DNA of 64,000 nt from a bacterium (GCA_029565685.1 JAKQNR010000024.1:248001-312000); one strand, 5' to 3'; shown: positions 21,649-31,482, counted from the first letter of the stretch. Program-made: numbers and translations. Notes: generated from the letters alone by a model not told the origin.

Positions 21649-22735
21649 CTGCGGACTCCTTCCTGACGAAGGCAGCGGCTGGGAAGGTCGGCTGGGCCAG
21701 CTTTTTTTGCGCCAGAGCGAAAACCTGATCCACAGAGATCAGCTCCATACAATCCAGATAGCGGCACCCTTCCTTCTGGCAGTTCGTGCAGTAGGATACC
21801 TCGGGCATCAACACCGAATCCGCGCGATGATAGGGACCCCATCGATCAGGAGAACAGGCGGCAATCGGACAATAAAGGCCGATCACCTCGGCGCCCATGG
21901 CAACCGCCAGGTGGAGGGGACCGGTGCTGTTGCTGATCAACAGGCGGGCGTGTTTCAGCAGCACCGCCAATTCTTTGATCGGCAGTTTTCCGTCGACCCG
22001 GATCACCGAGGACTCGATGCCGGCTGTGACCCGGTCGATCAGCGGCCGTTCGCTCGCCGTGCCGGTGACCAGGACCGGGAGGTTCAGCTCTCGGTGCAGC
22101 CGGGTGATCAGCTGATGGTATGAGTCAGCCGGCCAATTGAGCGCCGATCCTCCGCTGCCCGGGTGCACTACGATGTAGGGCGATTGGATCGACAGGCCAA
22201 AGCGGTGGAGCCTCTGGCTGACGCGCTGGTAGGCCTCTGCTGTAAGGGTAAAATTGAAATGCACGTCATCCAGACGGGCTCCAGCGGCTTCTGCCAGCTG
22301 CAGATTGAGTTCCAGCTCGTGCATTCCGCTGTTTTTACGGTGCTGGTACACTCGGCGGTTGAACAGAAAAGAGTAGGCGCGGTAGCCGGTGCCGATGCGC
22401 AGCGGAATGCCGGCCAGCCTGCCGGCCAGAGCCAGGCGGCCGGTGGGATGCAGGAGCACCATGGTGTCGAAGCGGTGTCCGCGGAGCGTTTTGACCAGAG
22501 AGAACAGACTTTGTTCTTTCGGATCGTCGAGTATAACAAGATCGACGTCGCTGTGTCCGTCCACCAGGTCGGCCGTATAGCGGTTCAGCAGCATGGCGAC
22601 GAAACTGCCGGGGAACGTGCGTTTAAAAGCCGTTGAGACCGGGGTGGAGAGAATCACGTCGCCAAGTCGGTCGGTGCGAACGAGGAGAATGCGCTGTGGA
22701 ACACGGGGATTTGTTTTTTTCTTGTCGGTCTTCAT
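21638..22735 (-). CDS. Glycosyltransferase family 9 (ADP-heptose:LPS heptosyltransferase-like)
   Basis: 365 aa, GT-B fold. N-terminal RILLVRTDRLGDVILSTPV is the GT9 acceptor-domain signature; VVHPGSGGSALNWPADSY and LLISNSTGPLHLAVAMG are donor-binding motifs. It adds a heptose-type sugar to the LPS core at the cytoplasmic face of the inner membrane. The C-terminal region has CTNCQKEGCRYLDC, a Cys-rich stretch common in GT9 of this type. One of two GT9 genes here, separated by a Sua5 gene. Confidence 0.87.
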   Translation of the reverse strand: MKTDKKKTNPRVPQRILLVRTDRLGDVILSTPVSTAFKRTFPGSFVAMLLNRYTADLVDGHSDVDLVILDDPKEQSLFSLVKTLRGHRFDTMVLLHPTGRLALAGRLAGIPLRIGTGYRAYSFLFNRRVYQHRKNSGMHELELNLQLAEAAGARLDDVHFNFTLTAEAYQRVSQRLHRFGLSIQSPYIVVHPGSGGSALNWPADSYHQLITRLHRELNLPVLVTGTASERPLIDRVTAGIESSVIRVDGKLPIKELAVLLKHARLLISNSTGPLHLAVAMGAEVIGLYCPIAACSPDRWGPYHRADSVLMPEVSYCTNCQKEGCRYLDCMELISVDQVFALAQKKLAQPTFPAAAFVRKESAGDL

Positions 22736-22757
22736 GCGTCACCAGGGTGGAGGACCA

Positions 22758-23405
22758 TCAAACCGCATCCAATACGGTATTAATTTCCAACTTGCTGACC
22801 GCGCCCTGGCGTATGATTTTGACCGGCGTTTTGGTCACGTCTACGATTGTAGAGGGGATTGTGCCCGGCGTTCTGCCGCCGTCGATGATCAAGTCCAGCT
22901 TTTTATCGAACAGGGCGAGGACTTCGCCAGCGGTGTCTGCCGGCGTCTGCTGGTTGAGGTTGGCGCTGGTGGACACGATAGGAAAGCCGCACCCCTTGAG
23001 AAGCGCCAAGCAGATGCGGCAATCGGGTATGCGCACTGCGATGGTTTTAGAGCGGCGAAATTCCGACCGCTGTAGATGCGGCGCTGATTTAAAAATAATG
23101 GTCAACGGCCCAGGCCAGAAATTTTCCATCAACCGTTCCGCGCTTTCTGGGATTTCGGCGACCACGTCCCGGACCTGCAGCGGATCCGCGACGATGAGGA
23201 TAAAGGCCTTGTCGTGTCGGCGTTTTTTCATGGCGTAGATGCGATCGACCGCCTCCTGATGAAAAAAATTGCAGCCGATGCCGTAAACGGTCTCCGTCGG
23301 ATAGCCGATGACGCCGCCGTTTTTGAGCACACGTACCGCTCGACCCACGAGATCTTCCTGGGGTTTAACCGGATCGATTTTGAGTATTTCTGTTATGGCG
23401 TTCAT
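22758..23405 (-). CDS. Threonylcarbamoyl-AMP synthase (Sua5/YciO/YrdC family)
   Basis: 215 aa. It forms threonylcarbamoyl-AMP from Thr, bicarbonate and ATP for the t6A37 tRNA modification. VGRAVRVLKNGGVIGYPTETVYG, KKRRHDKAFILIV and STSANLNQQTPADT are family motifs. It lacks the C-terminal Sua5 domain, so it is the short TsaC type. The start overlaps the upstream GT9 stop by 4 nt (ATGA), so a translation gene is embedded in an LPS operon. Confidence 0.9.
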   Translation of the reverse strand: MNAITEILKIDPVKPQEDLVGRAVRVLKNGGVIGYPTETVYGIGCNFFHQEAVDRIYAMKKRRHDKAFILIVADPLQVRDVVAEIPESAERLMENFWPGPLTIIFKSAPHLQRSEFRRSKTIAVRIPDCRICLALLKGCGFPIVSTSANLNQQTPADTAGEVLALFDKKLDLIIDGGRTPGTIPSTIVDVTKTPVKIIRQGAVSKLEINTVLDAV

Positions 23406-24427
23406 CTCTTGTTTATCATTTTTTGTAGCTGGTCATAAACCATGGTAACCGTTATCCCCTCTAGACAGGCGTGGGTTTTGATCGGGCATCGCTGGCTGCC
23501 GTGGGTGGTGCAGGGGCGACAATCGAGCGGCTTTTCCAGGACCACCGACTCTCGGCTGTAGGGACCAAAGCCAAAAGCAGGCACAGTGGGTCCAAAGAGC
23601 GCCAGAGTCAGGGTGGCTGTGGCTGACGCCAAATGCATGGGTGCGCTGTCGTTGGTGACCAGGATTCTGCAGCGCCGCAGCAGTTCCGCCGAAGCCCGCA
23701 AAGACAACTGCCCTGAAGCATCCACTACCTGCGGCGGAAGGTCCTCAGCGATGCGCTGGCAGAGCGGGCGATCCTCCTCGCCGCCGACGAGGAACACGGT
23801 ACATTGGTCCGCAATCAATCGTGCGGCCAGGTCCCGATAATGGCTCTCTGGCCAGCGTTTGGTGGGCCAGACAGATCCGGGCGCCAGGGCCACCCAGCAG
23901 GCGTTTTTCTGCGCCTTGGCCGTAAGGCGATCCACAGCCGTCCGGTTTTCTTCATCCGGATATATTTCCGGCGGCTGAGCATCAGCATGAATGCCGAGCG
24001 CAGAGAGCAGGCTTAGGTTTCGCACGGTTTCATGCTGATTCGTGTCGTACCGGCAGCGGTGGGTGTACCACCATGCGCCGCTGTTTTTGTCAAAGCCGAT
24101 GCGTGTCGGAGCTCCGCTGCTGTGCACCAACAGCGCAGTGCGCCATGAACGATGCGGCGCCAGCACCACATGGTATTGGCTGTGCTTGAGCTGCTGCATC
24201 AGTCTGATCAGGCCGGCCAGCCCTTTTTGGCTGTCATGTTTATCATAAGCGATGAGGCGATTCACATGCGGATTGTTCCGCAGCACATCCCCGGCTGCCG
24301 GAGTTGTCAAGCACTCGATCCACGCTTGGGGAAAGCGCTGTTTCAATGCGCTGAACAGCGGAGTCACCAGGATCACATCGCCGATAAACGCGGTTTGGAT
24401 GACCAGGATTTTGGGCTGGTCAGGCAT
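23402..24427 (-). CDS. waaF: Lipopolysaccharide heptosyltransferase II-like (GT9)
   Basis: 341 aa from ATG 24427; the frame extends further but that overlaps the upstream acyltransferase. KILVIQTAFIGDVILVTPLFSAL, VALAPGSVWPTKRWPESHY and LVTNDSAPMHLASA are characteristic of WaaF/RfaF. The CRPCTTHGSQRCPIKTHACL segment is the usual Cys-rich C-terminal stretch. It transfers the second L-glycero-D-manno-heptose to the core. Overlaps both neighbours (8 nt and 4 nt), indicating one transcript. Confidence 0.88.
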   Translation of the reverse strand: MPDQPKILVIQTAFIGDVILVTPLFSALKQRFPQAWIECLTTPAAGDVLRNNPHVNRLIAYDKHDSQKGLAGLIRLMQQLKHSQYHVVLAPHRSWRTALLVHSSGAPTRIGFDKNSGAWWYTHRCRYDTNQHETVRNLSLLSALGIHADAQPPEIYPDEENRTAVDRLTAKAQKNACWVALAPGSVWPTKRWPESHYRDLAARLIADQCTVFLVGGEEDRPLCQRIAEDLPPQVVDASGQLSLRASAELLRRCRILVTNDSAPMHLASATATLTLALFGPTVPAFGFGPYSRESVVLEKPLDCRPCTTHGSQRCPIKTHACLEGITVTMVYDQLQKMINKR

Positions 24428-25307
24428 CGGGCTTGGTCTTCCAGCGTCGGTGCATCCAAAACCAGTGATCAGGCCATCGTCGGACGTACTTTTCCAGGAG
24501 CTGAACATGACGTTGCGTCAGGATGCGGATGTTCTCCTCCGTTACGCCGTTCAGATCCGAGTGATCAATAGTCTCCAAGTAGATTGTGTGCGTGCCGTCC
24601 GGCTGGCGAACCGCAGCTCCGAAATGCATCGGCACGCCGGTTTTTAACGCCAAAATGGCAGCCCCTTTGGCGGTGGAGGCGGGTCGGCCCAAAAAATTGA
24701 TGAAAACGCCCTCCCGGTGAGCGTCCTGATCTCCGAGAACAGCGACAAATTTTTTTTCTCTCAACGCCTTGACAAATCCGCGCACTGCGATTCCCAACGG
24801 AAAGGTTTCAATGTTTTTTTTCGTCCGCGCTCGAGCGATATAATGATCCACCAGTGGATTGCGCTGTTCTTTGACAAGCGCGCTCATCGGAATACCTGCG
24901 TCGGTGATCGCGGCTGCCATCAATTCCCAGTTGCCAAAGTGGCCGCTCATGCAGATCGCGCCGCCAGGCGATTTTTTGGCGGACTCGATAAATCCCGGCG
25001 GTTCAAAGCGCACCCGCTGTCTCAAAGCTTCGCCAGAGGTGTTCGGCAGTATAATAAACTCGATGATCGTTTGGCCGAACTGAACGAACGTGTTACGTGC
25101 GAGGCAATACCGGGCCTGCTCAGACTGTTCTGGAAAGGCGTGGCGTAGATTTTCCAGCACCACTTTTTTACGGATGGGTACGATATAAAAACAGAAATAG
25201 CCCAAACCCCGTCCGAACGCCAGGGCCCACTTCCACGGCAGCAGGTTGATCATCCCAGAGACGAGGAGGATAAGCAAGTATTCTAAATAGTTTTGCAGTT
25301 TCTTCAT
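24420..25307 (-). CDS. LpxL/HtrB-family lipid A (lyso)acyltransferase
   Basis: 295 aa. One N-terminal membrane helix, VVLENLRHAFPEQ, then GHFGNWELMAAAI, whose H-x4-E is the acyltransferase catalytic motif, and LGDQDAHREGVFINFLGRPA. Adds a secondary acyl chain to Kdo-lipid A at the inner membrane. Lauroyl versus myristoyl specificity cannot be told. It lies directly upstream of waaF. Confidence 0.88.
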   Translation of the reverse strand: MKKLQNYLEYLLILLVSGMINLLPWKWALAFGRGLGYFCFYIVPIRKKVVLENLRHAFPEQSEQARYCLARNTFVQFGQTIIEFIILPNTSGEALRQRVRFEPPGFIESAKKSPGGAICMSGHFGNWELMAAAITDAGIPMSALVKEQRNPLVDHYIARARTKKNIETFPLGIAVRGFVKALREKKFVAVLGDQDAHREGVFINFLGRPASTAKGAAILALKTGVPMHFGAAVRQPDGTHTIYLETIDHSDLNGVTEENIRILTQRHVQLLEKYVRRWPDHWFWMHRRWKTKPDA

Positions 25308-25316
25308 TACCGGAAT

Positions 25317-26321
25317 TTACGCATCCGGATCGTTATTTTCAATAAAAGTTTCACCCGTTGCGCTCCTGGGACCGGATTCCTCCGGTGTTGCGTCGCTGGC
25401 GGAGGGGGATGCCTCCAGAGGCGCCTCCCACTCTTGAACCGTCCGCTGATTGCGCCGGCGGATCCAGAGAAAGGCTGCGGCTGCGAGCAGAAGGATGAAA
25501 AGCCAGAGGAAGGTATCCCATTCGGCGAGCCAGTGATAGGAATAGCGGTCTTGGATGTACTGCTGCCATTCCAGCTCAAAGGCGGAAAAGGGGCTTCCCG
25601 TGGCCTGCACAAAGATCGCCTCCAGGGACTCTCTGCGCTGCAGGCCGTCCAACAGGATCTGCAAGCCGTCCAGATCATACAGGCTGAGGAAATAGGTGAC
25701 GACCGAATAACTCTCCTGATAGGCCAGCGCGGCTTGACTCGGGTGGAATGAAAGTACCGCATCAATTTGGCCAAGGGGGATCAGGGAGCGGGTTAAAAGG
25801 GCTTTGGACAGGGCAAGCGGAAAATCCCAGTCCCGGGGTTCTTCATAAAACAGGGCCAGGCCTTCATCGAGCCAGCGCGGCGCCGGCTGACCCTTGATCC
25901 GCTCGTGGAGGAGCAGGTGGACCATCTCGTGAATAAGGGTTTTGCCAAAATCGTTCTCCGGCCGATCCCAGCGCGGTGATTTCATTACCAGCGTACGCAT
26001 CGTTGGAACGGCATAAGCGCCGCTCCATTTTGGCAATCCGGAAATCAGATAATGGTTATAGTATTCACGGGATGGGGCGACGACGATCACATAAGGGCCG
26101 GCGGCCTGCATCGCCAGATCGCGCTGGATGTCGGGCAATTTGGCGTCGAGAAGTCTTGGCATGTCCCTGGCCAGCGCGGAATCCTGCGGCTGAAACTGGA
26201 TGATCCAGGGCGGCTGGATCTGGGTTTGCAGCGACAGGAACGGGGCGTCATGCCCGCTGGCCGAAACCGGCAGAAAAGCGAAAAGTACAACGCGTACTAG
26301 GACTAACATCATAACGGCCAC
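25317..26321 (-). CDS. Exported, membrane-anchored peptidase-MA-like metalloprotease
   Basis: 334 aa from GTG 26321, chosen because AAGGA lies 7 nt upstream and a signal peptide follows directly; ATG 26312 is an alternative and the longer open frame has no signal. Gluzincin motif HEMVH with third-ligand candidate WLDEGLALFYEE. A C-terminal transmembrane helix (FLWLFILLLAAAAFLW) and a Pro/Glu-rich cytoplasmic tail follow. The catalytic domain should face the periplasm. Substrate unknown; heads the envelope run. Confidence 0.8.
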   Translation of the reverse strand: MAVMMLVLVRVVLFAFLPVSASGHDAPFLSLQTQIQPPWIIQFQPQDSALARDMPRLLDAKLPDIQRDLAMQAAGPYVIVVAPSREYYNHYLISGLPKWSGAYAVPTMRTLVMKSPRWDRPENDFGKTLIHEMVHLLLHERIKGQPAPRWLDEGLALFYEEPRDWDFPLALSKALLTRSLIPLGQIDAVLSFHPSQAALAYQESYSVVTYFLSLYDLDGLQILLDGLQRRESLEAIFVQATGSPFSAFELEWQQYIQDRYSYHWLAEWDTFLWLFILLLAAAAFLWIRRRNQRTVQEWEAPLEASPSASDATPEESGPRSATGETFIENNDPDA

Positions 26322-26385
26322 TCGACGTTCCTTGTCAGGACCGGCGCCGAAGAAGATCGGGAGGCCACCGAACCGCACCGTTGAA

Positions 26386-27459
26386 TCAATAATTCTGCGA
26401 GGGTTTATGGCTTCTTTTGCGAAAAAAAACGGTGAGCAGCGATTGCCGGTCTTTGGATCGTTTGATGGTTGACTGGGGCGTATCCGTGGGGCGTTCTGCG
26501 GCCGCGTCGGCAATGCCAATCAGTCCTTTTTCCAATAGACGCCGGCAGGTAGTCAACGTCTGGCCGGCGGTTTCCAGTTGGTGCAACAAAGAGGCTACAG
26601 TCTGAGGGTGCTGAAGATGACGGATCCACCCGGACTCCTGTTCGCTTAATTCCCGAGGTTGCGAATCGGTTGTGGCTGCACATACCGCGGTCTCCAGCGA
26701 TGGAATCAAAGCGGTCAAAAGCCGGCTTGCCTCCAGCAGTTCAGCGCTCCATTGCAACACCTTCGCGGCCGGGTAGGGAATGGAGCATTCTTCGAGAATT
26801 TCGGGCTGCAGTTGCACATGAAATCCGCCGCTGGACTGCAGCAGCAGCTTGATCAGCGCGCTTTCGCCGCGCTCCTTTTCCCAGCGTGCGTCCCAGATCG
26901 AACCGTTATTGATTAGGACGTGTCCTGGCTGCGGACCGACGGTTAACTGAATCCGGCCGGTCTTTTTGCCGCGGACCAAAAGCCGCAGCAGGCTGAGCAG
27001 GTTGAAATCATCCAACCGGCCGGACAAGGCGCAGTCGGCGTAAAGAGATCCGTCGGCCGATCGCAGCGATTCTTGCAATACGGTATTGATCCGCGCCGCC
27101 ACTTCTTCTGGATAAAAGGGTTTGAGGATGTAATCATCCACATCCTGGGACATGCTCTTGATCCGTTCATCCAGATCGACTTCGCGGGTCAAGACGATGA
27201 TGGGCAGGTCTTTGCTCCGCGAGCTTTCCTTTATTTGGCGGAAAAAATCAAAGCCGTCCATATCGGGCAATGTGCGTTCAGAGACTAGCAGCTGGATGTC
27301 TTGCTGTTCGCAGCAGGTCAAAGCTTCCGCCGCCGTGTCAGCCACGGTAGCCGAAACATTGTATTCCTTCAGACACTGAACGATTTGTTCCAGCTCCGGT
27401 CCAGGTTGATCGACGAGGAGCACCCGGGCGGGGTCGATTCGAGTCGGCGATGCGCCCAT
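26386..27459 (-). CDS. Pseudo-receiver plus DUF4388 regulator
   Basis: 357 aa. An N-terminal receiver fold (about 10-130) has the phospho-Asp replaced by Glu (SERTLPDMDG) and the acidic pair replaced (LLVDQPGP). The Lys of KPF is kept, suggesting a phosphorylation-independent state. A DUF4388 domain follows (about 150-260; LSGRLDDFNLLSLLRLLVRGKKTGRI), then a helical C-terminus. DUF4388 proteins are linked to gliding/PATAN-type signalling. Its ATG directly follows the TAA of the upstream DUF4388 gene. Confidence 0.75.
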   Translation of the reverse strand: MGASPTRIDPARVLLVDQPGPELEQIVQCLKEYNVSATVADTAAEALTCCEQQDIQLLVSERTLPDMDGFDFFRQIKESSRSKDLPIIVLTREVDLDERIKSMSQDVDDYILKPFYPEEVAARINTVLQESLRSADGSLYADCALSGRLDDFNLLSLLRLLVRGKKTGRIQLTVGPQPGHVLINNGSIWDARWEKERGESALIKLLLQSSGGFHVQLQPEILEECSIPYPAAKVLQWSAELLEASRLLTALIPSLETAVCAATTDSQPRELSEQESGWIRHLQHPQTVASLLHQLETAGQTLTTCRRLLEKGLIGIADAAAERPTDTPQSTIKRSKDRQSLLTVFFRKRSHKPSQNY

Positions 27460-29544
27460 TTAAATCGTCAAGCTCCTTGTCAGTCTATTTTTTCTGCTGA
27501 CGATCCGTTTGCGATAATAGGTTTCAATCAGGCGAAAGATGAAGCGTTTGCAGGTAATAGGATCAAACTCGACATGTGTAGCCAAGAGCTGATCGTCGGG
27601 CAAACCCAAGCGATCGCGCCAGTCGTGTTCCGAAAAGCCAGAGGAAATGGACAGCTGCGCCGGGATGATGATTATGGACGGCACGGCCAAGATCCCTTTC
27701 AACGCCTGAATAAGGTAGCGTTTATAGTTCCAATCGCCGGGCATGGTATCGATGAGCAGCAGATAGCCGAGCAAGGATCGGGAAAAATATTCGAGCACGC
27801 CGGTGAACTCTTTTTCAACTGACAGGCTGAGGATGTTGAGCGAATGTCCGCCCTTGAATTCCGCAGCACCGTAAAGAAGGTTTGACCAATCGGGGTTCTC
27901 GTAGGTCTTGATGTACACGCGGTTTGAGGTGAGGCTGGCGACCATTTGCCGACGGACCTCCTCATTGGATCCGAGGACGAGGACATGACCATAGCCGGGG
28001 ACAAAACGTTCAGCGTTTTGTTCTTTGCTCCGGCGTAAAGGTTGACTGGGGGGCTCGGACGGCGGCGGCGCAAGGTCCCGGGGGGCGGTCGGCTGTTCGG
28101 AAGGGAACGCCGGTTCGCCGGGCAGGGCTAAAAGCGCATCGGCCGGATGTTCCTGCTCCAGCATTTCCAGGGTGGGGAACAGCAGTTGACTGTCGTCCTC
28201 AACCGGTTCGCGGCCGGCGGGAGGGTTTTGAAAAGCGGGCTGTTTTTCCGCCGCGCTGCGCAGTTCATAAAACAGATCTTTATCATATCCAGAGTCGCTG
28301 CGCCATCGGGTTAGGTCCTTGGTCAGCAATTCGCTGATGCCGTCATCGGCAAAGTCATGCTGTACAGCCAATTCGGCCTCCTCCTCCTTATCCTTAGGCT
28401 GCTGCTCCGGGGGAGAGCTCTCGAGCTGTTCCTGATCCAGGCTGTTCAACGCATCCTGTTGCAGGCTGGCCACCGTTTCTTCCTCAGCCTCCTCAGGCCA
28501 GGTGTCGGCGAGCGATTCTTCGGGTTCCATGGGTGTTGCTTTTAGCTGCAAGGGTCTCTCTGCCGCCGATTCGCCGCGGTCCGCAGCCGCAGACGAGGCC
28601 TCTGGTTGCTTTTGGCTGACGCGGAGAAATCCGAGCTGATATAATTTAAGAATTCGGCTGAGAGAGGTTATTTCGTCGTAAGTGCTCTCGTTGATGATCC
28701 GGCCGAGCGTTCGTTTGCCGTCAAACAGGGAGATGAAATAGTCCAAGTCTCCGGCTAGGGTTTTTTGCGAAACGATTTTTTTAAAATTGCTGGTAGTGAC
28801 TAAAACACTGTCGAGCGAAGGAAGTTGCTGTAAAAGTTCTTCGCGCTGTTCCATCCTTTGGGCTCCTTGCGATAAGTGACCCTCCTGCCGTACGGCAACG
28901 GTTTCTTCAGCTGGAGTGAAGCGCATGGAGAAGCGGCCCTTTCCCCAAGACATCATTTTATCAAATGCAGCGCCGGACTGCAGGTCGCCGGAAACGGCGT
29001 GGACCAGGATGCCGTTTTGGATGTCCATCTGCCCGTTTAGATTGTTATCGTTATAGATCGTCAGTGTGCCGGTTTTCTTTTCATCCTTTAGAATCTGCAA
29101 GAGATCGCTGAGACTGAAATCCTGCAGCCGGCCGGAAAAGGAGGGCGTCGGCTGGGCGGTCGATTGCCGCCGTTCCAGGCGATCCAGCACCATCTGAACC
29201 CTGGCGGCGATTTCACGCACGTGCACCGGTTTAACGATAAAATCTTTGCCGCCGCGTTTAAAGCTGGTCACCCGATTCCAGACATCGTTTTTTGCTGTGA
29301 GAAAAAAGACAGCGGTATCTTTGCAGGGGGCGCTCTGCAGGGCTTCGAGAATTTTCAGACCGTCGATCTGCGCGCCGGACAGATCAGTGAGGATGGCGTC
29401 ATAGCTTGTTTGTGCAATCAGACGAACGGCCGTTTCGTCGATAGAGGCTTCATCGACCTGATAGCCGGCCTCGGTAAAATGATTTTTAAGAATACGAAGA
29501 TTTTTGGGATCGCCGTCGACGATCAGCAGTTTGCGATTTTTCAT
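27460..29544 (-). CDS. Response regulator with DUF4388 and C-terminal receiver-like domain
   Basis: 694 aa from ATG 29544 (TTG 29559 also possible). N-terminal receiver KLLIVDGDP with Asp in LTDLSGAQIDG and Lys in VKP, so probably phosphorylatable. DUF4388 follows (about 140-230; FSGRLQDFSLSDLLQILKDEKKTG). A long acidic, Glu/Gln/Pro-rich linker (about 310-520) leads to a C-terminal alpha/beta domain (HVLVLGSNEEVRRQMVASL) with a receiver- or GTPase-like pattern. No DNA-binding domain is present. A promoter lies 50-80 nt upstream. Confidence 0.75.
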   Translation of the reverse strand: MKNRKLLIVDGDPKNLRILKNHFTEAGYQVDEASIDETAVRLIAQTSYDAILTDLSGAQIDGLKILEALQSAPCKDTAVFFLTAKNDVWNRVTSFKRGGKDFIVKPVHVREIAARVQMVLDRLERRQSTAQPTPSFSGRLQDFSLSDLLQILKDEKKTGTLTIYNDNNLNGQMDIQNGILVHAVSGDLQSGAAFDKMMSWGKGRFSMRFTPAEETVAVRQEGHLSQGAQRMEQREELLQQLPSLDSVLVTTSNFKKIVSQKTLAGDLDYFISLFDGKRTLGRIINESTYDEITSLSRILKLYQLGFLRVSQKQPEASSAAADRGESAAERPLQLKATPMEPEESLADTWPEEAEEETVASLQQDALNSLDQEQLESSPPEQQPKDKEEEAELAVQHDFADDGISELLTKDLTRWRSDSGYDKDLFYELRSAAEKQPAFQNPPAGREPVEDDSQLLFPTLEMLEQEHPADALLALPGEPAFPSEQPTAPRDLAPPPSEPPSQPLRRSKEQNAERFVPGYGHVLVLGSNEEVRRQMVASLTSNRVYIKTYENPDWSNLLYGAAEFKGGHSLNILSLSVEKEFTGVLEYFSRSLLGYLLLIDTMPGDWNYKRYLIQALKGILAVPSIIIIPAQLSISSGFSEHDWRDRLGLPDDQLLATHVEFDPITCKRFIFRLIETYYRKRIVSRKNRLTRSLTI

Positions 29545-29594
29545 TTCTTCAGACGCCAAATCGGGAGGTGCCGAAACGCATAATTGACCGATAC

Positions 29595-29623
29595 AATGTA
29601 TTTAAAAATTCATAACCGGTCAA
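29595..29623 (-). promoter_or_regulatory. Sigma-70-like promoter for the DUF4388 pair
   Basis: Minus strand TTGACC (29623-29618), 17-nt spacer, TACATT (29600-29595). It lies between the ade stop and the regulator start, about 50 nt upstream of ATG 29544. Confidence 0.55.
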
Positions 29624-29662
29624 GGGTTTTTCTAAGTAAAACCGTCCTTGCGGAGCGCGGGT

Positions 29663-31372
29663 CTAATCGATAAACAGATCGACATGAGTAAAACTCTGTA
29701 CATCGACCAGCCCCCGATCGGTTAATTTCAGCTGCGGAATCACCGATAGGGCCATAAACGATAACGTCATGATGGGGTCCGCCAGAGTCACGCCCAGCGT
29801 CCGGCAAGCGGCGACCAGAGAACGGGTGCGGCTGCTGACCTCCTCCAACGGTTTATCGGACATGAGACCGGCGATGGGGAGTTCGAGGGATTCGATCACC
29901 CGGCCGTCGTTCACCAGGGCAATGCCGCCGCCCATTTTGTTGATCGTGGTAACCGCTTTGATCACGTCGTTATCGCTGACGCCGATGGCGATGATATTAT
30001 GGCTGTCGTGGCTGATGGAGGTGGCCAGGGCGCCGTGTTTGAGTTGAAATCCATGCACCAGGCCTTTGCCTATACGGCCGGAAGCCCGGTGACGTTCGAC
30101 GACGTAGAGACGTAAGAGATCCCGGCTGATGTCAGAGACCACCTGTCCGTCATGAACCGTAGGCTCCATCACCAGGCTGTTGGTGACAATCTGGTCCGGC
30201 ACGATGCCGATCACGCGGCAGCGTCGGCCGCGGCTGGGGATGATGAATTCGTCGCCTTCCAGCCATTTGATATTCACCGAACTGCGCAGCGTGGCTGGGG
30301 GGCGGCTGGCAAGGTCGTACACAGGGACGCCGTCCCGGGCGACCAATCGGCCGTTCTTATACACTCGACGGATAGTGAGGTCGGAAAAATTATCGAACAG
30401 CACCAAATCCGCCGTTCTTCCCGGTCCGATCGCCCCCAGCTTGTGCAAGCCAAAGTATTCGGCGGCATTGAGCGTGGCCAGACGGATGGCGGTGATAGGC
30501 GACAGGCCTGCGTGAATAGCGGATTTTACCATAAAATTGATGTGCCCTTCGCCGAGGATGTCGTTGGGGTGACGGTCGTCGGTGCAAAAAAAGCAACGCC
30601 GCTCATTTTCCGGCTTGATCAGCGGCAGCAGATCGAGCAGGTTCCTGGTCCCCGAACCCTCACGGATCATGACAAACATGCCGCGAGCCAGTTTTTCCCG
30701 TGCCTCTTCCACCGTGGTGCACTCGTGGTCCGATTGCACGCCCGCGGCGATGTAGCCGTTCAGATCCCTGCCGGACAGCGCCGGCGCATGGCCGTCGACC
30801 CGTTTGTCGGGTACGATTTTAATCTTATCCAGCACATCCGGTTCTGCATTGAGCACGCTGGGATAATTCATGACCTCCGCCAGACCCAGCACCCACTTTT
30901 CCCGCAGGAACGGAAAGAGGTCGAAGGCCCGAAGCTCGGAACCGGCCGTCTCCAAAGGAGATGCAGGCACGCACGAAGAGAGCATAAAGAACACATTGAG
31001 CGGATTGTATTTGCTGGCTTCCATCATGTAGCGGATCCCCTCGTAGCCAAAGATATTGGCGATTTCGTGAGGATCTGCGATCACCGAAGTCGTGCCCAGG
31101 GGCACCACGGCTCTGGCGAATTGCGGCACCTCCACCATCGAGCTTTCGATGTGCACATGGCCGTCGATAAAACCCGGCGACAGATACAGATATTTGAGGT
31201 CCGTCTCCTCCTCTCCGGCATAGCCCTTGCCGATGCCGACAATCGTATCCCGATAGATGGCAACATCGGCCTCTTCGATCTCGCCGGAGAAGACATTGAT
31301 CACCCGGCCGTTCTTTAGCACCAGAGTGGATTTGATCTGCCCGCGTGCAGCTTGGATGATCTCCTTGAGCAT
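29663..31372 (-). CDS. ade: Adenine deaminase
   Basis: 569 aa amidohydrolase converting adenine to hypoxanthine. LSPGFIDGHVHIESSMV gives the metal-binding HxH, ADPHEIANIFG follows, and the FFCTDDRHPNDIL Asp motif and the C-terminal HDSHNIIAIGVSDNDV block are family hallmarks. Length matches the family. It is divergent from the hydrogenase operon; a weak TTGACT-N17-TAATTT pair upstream may be its promoter. Complements the nucleoside-salvage genes at the right end. Confidence 0.95.
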   Translation of the reverse strand: MLKEIIQAARGQIKSTLVLKNGRVINVFSGEIEEADVAIYRDTIVGIGKGYAGEEETDLKYLYLSPGFIDGHVHIESSMVEVPQFARAVVPLGTTSVIADPHEIANIFGYEGIRYMMEASKYNPLNVFFMLSSCVPASPLETAGSELRAFDLFPFLREKWVLGLAEVMNYPSVLNAEPDVLDKIKIVPDKRVDGHAPALSGRDLNGYIAAGVQSDHECTTVEEAREKLARGMFVMIREGSGTRNLLDLLPLIKPENERRCFFCTDDRHPNDILGEGHINFMVKSAIHAGLSPITAIRLATLNAAEYFGLHKLGAIGPGRTADLVLFDNFSDLTIRRVYKNGRLVARDGVPVYDLASRPPATLRSSVNIKWLEGDEFIIPSRGRRCRVIGIVPDQIVTNSLVMEPTVHDGQVVSDISRDLLRLYVVERHRASGRIGKGLVHGFQLKHGALATSISHDSHNIIAIGVSDNDVIKAVTTINKMGGGIALVNDGRVIESLELPIAGLMSDKPLEEVSSRTRSLVAACRTLGVTLADPIMTLSFMALSVIPQLKLTDRGLVDVQSFTHVDLFID

Positions 31373-31482
31373 GAAAGGATCCTCACAATCCCAGCGGATG
31401 TAAAAGGGGATGGGTTTGCTTGAAAATTAGCAAATATCGGTCAACAAGTCAAGGCCAACCCTTAGAGGCCATATATTTGCAG

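Noticed and set aside
30152-31318. 388-codon plus-strand open frame opposite ade
   Set aside because: Antisense shadow of the adenine deaminase codons; no ribosome site, no recognisable protein.
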